Shown here piece after piece: positions 61,401 to 64,000 of a stretch of DNA of 64,000 nt. Under the pieces are notes generated by a model. The model searched no databases, was not told the origin of the DNA, and saw only the letters and a list, made by a program, of their open reading frames with translations. This stretch comes from an uncultured Chloroflexota bacterium (GTDB lineage: Bacteria > Chloroflexota > Chloroflexia > Chloroflexales > Roseiflexaceae), in assembly GCA_937876225.1 (NCBI GenBank), contig CALFIC010000129.1, positions 7,906 to 71,905 of the forward strand, given 5' to 3'. The stretch's first letter is position 1. Every line of letters begins with the position of its first letter. Position numbers and translations under genes: made by a program.

Positions 61401-64000
61401 TGATTGGTGGTGATGCCCAACTTGGCGACGGTGGTTCCTGTGCTAATCGAGGTGATTGCGAGTGTACCGAGTTGTGCCGGTGTGGTTGGGTTGGTGGCAA
61501 TGTCAAAAATCGTCAGGGTGTTGAGGGTACCGGCCGTACTCATGGCATACAACTTGGTTTTGGCCTCGTTGATAATCAAGTGATTGACGGTACCTGCCAC
61601 GGTCACGTTGCCCTTGGTCATGCGTTGACCAGCCAGTACATCGACTACCGCGATGGTGTTGATGCCACCTACATAGCCATAGCGACTACCATAGACCAAC
61701 GCATTGGTGGTGCTGATGACTTGACTGTTGGTGCGGATAAGCTCCGGCACGCTGGCAAATGTACATGATCCGGTGACACTCGTTGGCGAGTTAAAGGTGC
61801 CATCGAGTACGCTCATGTTTTGTAAAAACCACAAGGATGGCGGCAGTTGGTAATTTACCGTCAGCTTGTTCCCACACGGGGTAGCCATTTGTTGAGGATT
61901 CAGGTTGCGGTCAGACACGTTTACTGAATAGTTGCCGTTGACATTGGTTGCGGTAACACGTGGATTGAAGGTGTCCATCGTCCCTTGCCACAACGAACGC
62001 TCACCGGCAGCGACCAACGAATTGTCGTTGTTGTCGACGGTCATACTCTGGAGGCTGGTGTTGACTTCCATCCCTGCAATTGCTGGCCGTGACCAGGTGG
62101 TATATCCGTTTTCGGTAGTTGTGTTGCTTTGTTGCCACGCCATGGCACGCAGGCGGAAGCGATCTTCGGCGGTCAATGCTTTGCGGTAAATCCGCGCATC
62201 ATCGATGATGCCGACGAACCCTGAGCCGATTTTGATGGTAGGCAGCAACGTGATTTGCACGTCGTTGAGCGCAATCGTACGGTTGGCGCCGTCAGCAATG
62301 ATGATGACATGCTTGCCAGTGGTGCCGATTGGCAACGGTATGGTCACACGATCGCTGATGGTGCCATTCATGCGGTACGACCATTTGCTGGCCGTGGTCA
62401 CCAAATTGAAGCGATCACTCGAGGTCATATCGGGCAACGTGTCACTTACAAACAAGGTGAAGTTGGAGAGTGGCTGGCCTGTGACGCGACTATAAATGGT
62501 CACATTGTCCATGGGCGTGCTATTTGTGTTGCTCATCACCCAGTAGGGATTTGTTTCGCTAGTGGTGAGTGAATAAGTACTAAGATTACCGTCATAGCCA
62601 TTGCTGGCAGCATTGCTGCCGTCTGTCGATGATTGACTCTTGCTGCTAAAGGGAATTATGTTAGGCATGCGCGCAAACACATTGCTCCCGATACTGGTTG
62701 CAGTGCTCGCCACACTCGTCTCATTCACATACATGCTGAGGGTACTGCCATCTGACGAGACAATGATATGACTGGCACTGCTGGTATCGAGTTGATTGGC
62801 ACCGGTCACGCTCATCCCTGCCATGGTGAATTTGGGCTGGCCGGTGATGAGTGATAGTTCATAGTTGTAGGTGTTGAGTGTGCCTCTGATGATCGACGCG
62901 TTACTTCCCGTGTTCTTTGGAGTCACCCAAGCCGACAGACTCCATGGTTGGTTGTGAGGAGCAAACGTCAGGGTATTGGAGTCGCGGTGGATGACTTGGT
63001 CGTTGCCGTCAAAGGCAATCGCCGCACTACCGACGGTCCCCATTACACTAGTCAGATTTACATCACCACTGGTGATTGTGCTTGGTTGATGATAGGGCGA
63101 ATCATCGCTAGTGATGGCACCAGGTGTAACTTTGCCACCATCAAACGTTTCGTGGTAGACAGTGCTGTAGCCAAAGCTGTAATCGATGATATTAGCGCTG
63201 GTGAGTGCCGTGGTAAAGATTGCCAAATCGTCGCTGGCAGTATTGATGGCGGCCGCGGTGGCGGTGCCACGCCCACTATAGCCACTCACGTCAGTTAATG
63301 CGCCAAGCCCCAGTGTGGCATTCACCCAGTGACCAGCAATGGTTTTCGTTACCACCAACGTACCGTCAATGTACACGCTGACTTGCTCGTTGGTGCCACT
63401 ACCGGTACTGGTAATCACCATGGCATGCCAGTTGTTGTCATTGATAGCGGTGGTGGCTTCGCTGGTTGCCAACAACGTCGCGTTTTTGTCGTTGATACGT
63501 ACAGTGACCGATTGTAAATCTTTGTCGTAGCCGATTTGCATCGCCAACGAATCACTGCTACTGGGTGCTTGGAGCCATGCAAGCAGGCCTGACGTGGCAT
63601 CAACCCCGATTTTGAAGCGCAGTGCCATACTCTTGGCAGTGGATGCATTTGTTTGTAGTTGGTAATCAGTTTTGATACCGTCACTGCTCCGTTGTAACAA
63701 GACCGCGTTGCTGGCAAACCCTTGGCTCAGGATCGGACAAGTACTGGGGGCAATTGTGTTACCGGCGATACAGCGACTACTTTGGCGCCCATTGATAGCA
63801 TCAATCAATGGGAAACTTGATTGATTCATCGGCATGTAGAAATCGATATTATCGGTGAGACGATCGTTGCCGGTATAGCCATCGTCATCAATTGCCAAGC
63901 GGGTTAGGTGGCTTTGAATCCCACTCCCTTGAGTCGTTGCTTTGTTCGCCAAGTTATTACCCTCGAGTTGCCCCGGAGAAGACAATATTACATCGTCGAT
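55490..64000 (-). CDS. giant multidomain secreted protein, N-terminus outside window
   Basis: An open frame of 2,836 or more residues; the start is beyond the right edge. Domains in order (positions from the first in-window residue): LamG-like (about 80-280), a second LamG-like (about 300-460) with discoidin-like insert (460-610), a beta-propeller-like region (700-1060), Ig-like strings, a DOMON-like part (about 1480-1700), a DUF11-like segment (about 1790-1900), a P/proprotein-convertase domain (about 2110-2250), Ig-like, RCC1 repeats (2430-2720) and a short tail with LYLPFL. It likely forms part of a surface fibre or adhesin. No catalytic domain is seen. Confidence 0.8.
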   Translation of the reverse strand: MDDVILSSPGQLEGNNLANKATTQGSGIQSHLTRLAIDDDGYTGNDRLTDNIDFYMPMNQSSFPLIDAINGRQSSRCIAGNTIAPSTCPILSQGFASNAVLLQRSSDGIKTDYQLQTNASTAKSMALRFKIGVDATSGLLAWLQAPSSSDSLAMQIGYDKDLQSVTVRINDKNATLLATSEATTAINDNNWHAMVITSTGSGTNEQVSVYIDGTLVVTKTIAGHWVNATLGLGALTDVSGYSGRGTATAAAINTASDDLAIFTTALTSANIIDYSFGYSTVYHETFDGGKVTPGAITSDDSPYHQPSTITSGDVNLTSVMGTVGSAAIAFDGNDQVIHRDSNTLTFAPHNQPWSLSAWVTPKNTGSNASIIRGTLNTYNYELSLITGQPKFTMAGMSVTGANQLDTSSASHIIVSSDGSTLSMYVNETSVASTATSIGSNVFARMPNIIPFSSKSQSSTDGSNAASNGYDGNLSTYSLTTSETNPYWVMSNTNSTPMDNVTIYSRVTGQPLSNFTLFVSDTLPDMTSSDRFNLVTTASKWSYRMNGTISDRVTIPLPIGTTGKHVIIIADGANRTIALNDVQITLLPTIKIGSGFVGIIDDARIYRKALTAEDRFRLRAMAWQQSNTTTENGYTTWSRPAIAGMEVNTSLQSMTVDNNDNSLVAAGERSLWQGTMDTFNPRVTATNVNGNYSVNVSDRNLNPQQMATPCGNKLTVNYQLPPSLWFLQNMSVLDGTFNSPTSVTGSCTFASVPELIRTNSQVISTTNALVYGSRYGYVGGINTIAVVDVLAGQRMTKGNVTVAGTVNHLIINEAKTKLYAMSTAGTLNTLTIFDIATNPTTPAQLGTLAITSISTGTTVAKLGITTNQNGDWYLMLADTSTPQKYFSIDVRSPRSPTLVKTTSPSIDTRTAMDMAAQNDIVVVAYGDTGIIIYRVADSGALNAIQSFNSTGYANKLFFNGNNLEIFSDDEPFNATTTPTSANVLITMNLIASVDSATGQAVLTSPLAETNSYMHSTPIDGDNVNWYRMVDGVSYRPNEFMVLSADVNNPNNQRISIINTAGSTAYLVSDTQLNVSTPLRVATNSQSVAVLARQATITSLAGYQVSDARLATYACDTLNNCTTVASTVTTTQKLGIDPPLQASIRLINQANAYTTSTQRIYVSGEAPLGISEMSLVSDTTILATIAITGTPTQMERSFDVTLPSGIYTLKAQLKDGQANVITSPPMRTAVDLSAPQVNLIDATIGELLLVNNYYLIRIEVRDDVGLDNIQIINTSKDAPPIPYTMKRRGYDTSCKCVITDVTATYNRRATDAQGLPIRIIANDAAGRSTSYATTIIFDTMPPVISDGAVKATINGVVTPLTDGQTVTAISTANLNVGWSKITDASPILLNKLEYTVKTLSNSTNYVATLPTNSALTIAAGQFSGLTTSEASRMTFGQRVRDSLGNESLTNLPSVYVDAPTTPDYTLMNNTEPTYRGFINNGCAALGEDRRPGLNNIQRFAMTWDSEAIRLNWQGANWNYDGDLFIYLDTVTGGTVKAYRPTSYTQSITNSVALGESFITLPVNMAVRNTGSTSSVKDYVNNFQTALIQSRQGNRAGTIPGGADYVIHVRDNTTASILRWNGSDWVDTNATPSYRAVNELGIEQTDIRALFSQIGYVVGQPMGVVAFATTPTKFMPWASFPTTNPIRTEQGSNPIAITPMLNGFGWSNLNAGVCPKTAALNPDTTQVLTSLTSTPNGVFNRAMADSFTNTEPEAISQIIDDTTELCSQLPTNNWCNTISQYGTAINNGSGLLDALAGTLASDQDPVVGNNSVVTYTLTLQNPTNKPTRAIYGIVQTYGGIWLTNQNSTGTPAAAITGGGNYDYHTITAGNLRDYQVIKFAPIAANSSQTLTLQARIDPTKAQSSASDRLKTGNIAKIEVRLTDDSTGTNPDNINLARTIEWLNAAVAIDSSAPERVTPDTQTVVKRGAITITGGLSDASSVPAVNLEYYTNVNATRIPVSCGASVLGRWSCPVTVANGISSVSYRVRASDVYNQQSQWSPWYNAIVDVTAPSFSFTTQTASMFAAAYVGGSAITLGGTASDTNSVATIKVCDESQAICDFGSTTNPTTVQSVISNTVTLAKEVTAQPCAATEFAGYTILPNTISTAAPQARVGSLTVDVNATSLAANELNLWLQSPSGTLTPLMTSVRAGMINFNGQFSDSASTVTSSLVGTTSITGTATLVKPDGSLSRFGGEPVNGTWQLLACDRNENSTRTTINQWRITLNSSGNTVSNNAPWTYTVKNTTNIDNQMRVLKIYALDNYNNISPATVVALTIDTMAPSVTVAQLANSLLPGSQATLFRGTLSDGGSINGINANIYDSSKLVQTINITTQSVQSQELARTNYLQGRAIVNYTWQLPIDAATLAPGTYRVQFVATDVAGNQRTTDSYPFTVTQPTAPSLQEIRIPATHQQNTFALQYMVNTGSGPTTIVSSVALDGNVNALASDTTLQMWDSSGAADSTAKAQIPTSVQNMQLRQLEMNNHLAAALDNNGTLTTWALQNSNTVVTAPLSDIAQFAMGDSSNQHLLTLSSTGIITDYTPSGATTVPITNAVAIAAGTTHNLAILKTGKITAWGGNNSNGETTIPNSATMGISQIAAGDGFSLALKSDGRLIAWGKNDLGQITVPVTATTGITQITAGDKHGLALRADGVVVAWGDNSMGQTTVPAAVTNAIYIAANANSSAAVTSDGKLYVWGATTSVESCCYGTTTVALNGTQILTSQVVSSTSQSSNLPASLDLLQSSNQFTGLLPGRRYKYTLTVSNSAGSASYSGTFTPTQSYDKLYLPFLTNTDGATTVNTTSGK

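Overview
The window looks like chromosomal DNA from a filamentous or gliding bacterium of the phylum Chloroflexota, probably class Chloroflexia. This is an inference from GC-moderate DNA, lipoproteins and giant secreted proteins with Thr/Pro/Asn-rich TNTP-type linkers, a C-terminal LYLPFL-like motif, the mix of Gram-positive-like (LCP protein) and thermophile-like gene content, and the absence of outer-membrane systems. No rRNA, tRNA, CRISPR array, prophage or transposase was seen; the one RNA gene is ssrA (tmRNA).

Layout. 1-9.6 kb: two tandem PlsC-like acyltransferases (the first runs off the left edge), a DUF2231 membrane protein, a divergent two-gene cassette for an HxHP-rich membrane protein and a YtkA/FixH-like lipoprotein, then MOSC protein, cob(I)alamin adenosyltransferase, aspS, a methyltransferase, a SUFU-domain protein and an LCP-family cell-wall ligase. 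9.8-14.6 kb: a DUF1992 protein, a metal ABC importer operon (binding protein, ATPase, permease, plus a coupled TIM-barrel-like protein) with a good sigma-70-type promoter, and a serine hydrolase. 14.7-21.5 kb: a Tat-type lipoprotein glycoside hydrolase, a Card1-like PD-(D/E)XK protein without CARF domain, an epimerase-like oxidoreductase, a TetR/ABA4-like/membrane-protein cluster and two low-complexity lipoproteins. 21.56-21.93 kb: ssrA with promoter and terminator. 22-28.3 kb: a likely operon (VOC, Gfo/Idh, TIM-barrel isomerase, SDR, HAD phosphatase, deoxyhypusine-synthase-like protein, PfkB kinase) that resembles a carbohydrate or polyol conversion pathway of unknown substrate.

28.5-39.0 kb: threonine/serine dehydratase, convergent with a complete core C-P lyase operon, phnDCEE-GHIJKLM, with no phnF, phnN, phnO or phnP. 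A PhoB-type direct repeat lies upstream of phnD, so phosphate-starvation control is likely. Next to it, but behind a terminator, are a protein tyrosine phosphatase, an unknown 241-residue protein and a DAO-type flavin oxidoreductase. 42.2-49.5 kb (+ strand): a three-domain kinase-M23 peptidase-class III aminotransferase fusion, aldo/keto reductase, PhyH-type dioxygenase, MetF-like reductase and an aspartokinase-like protein whose N-terminal GGTS motif is altered. Two gene-free regions (41.8-42.2 and 49.5-49.9 kb) carry related palindromic repeats.

49.9-64 kb: a surface-protein locus on the minus strand. A giant multidomain protein (at least 2,836 residues, start outside the window) is followed after a few bases by a discoidin/RCC1/LamG protein that is split by one in-frame TAG at the position of a conserved RCC1 tryptophan. 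This locus, the palindromic repeats, the PhnK with a zinc-ribbon insertion, and the kinase-aldolase-like 22-28 kb operon are the places most worth a second look.
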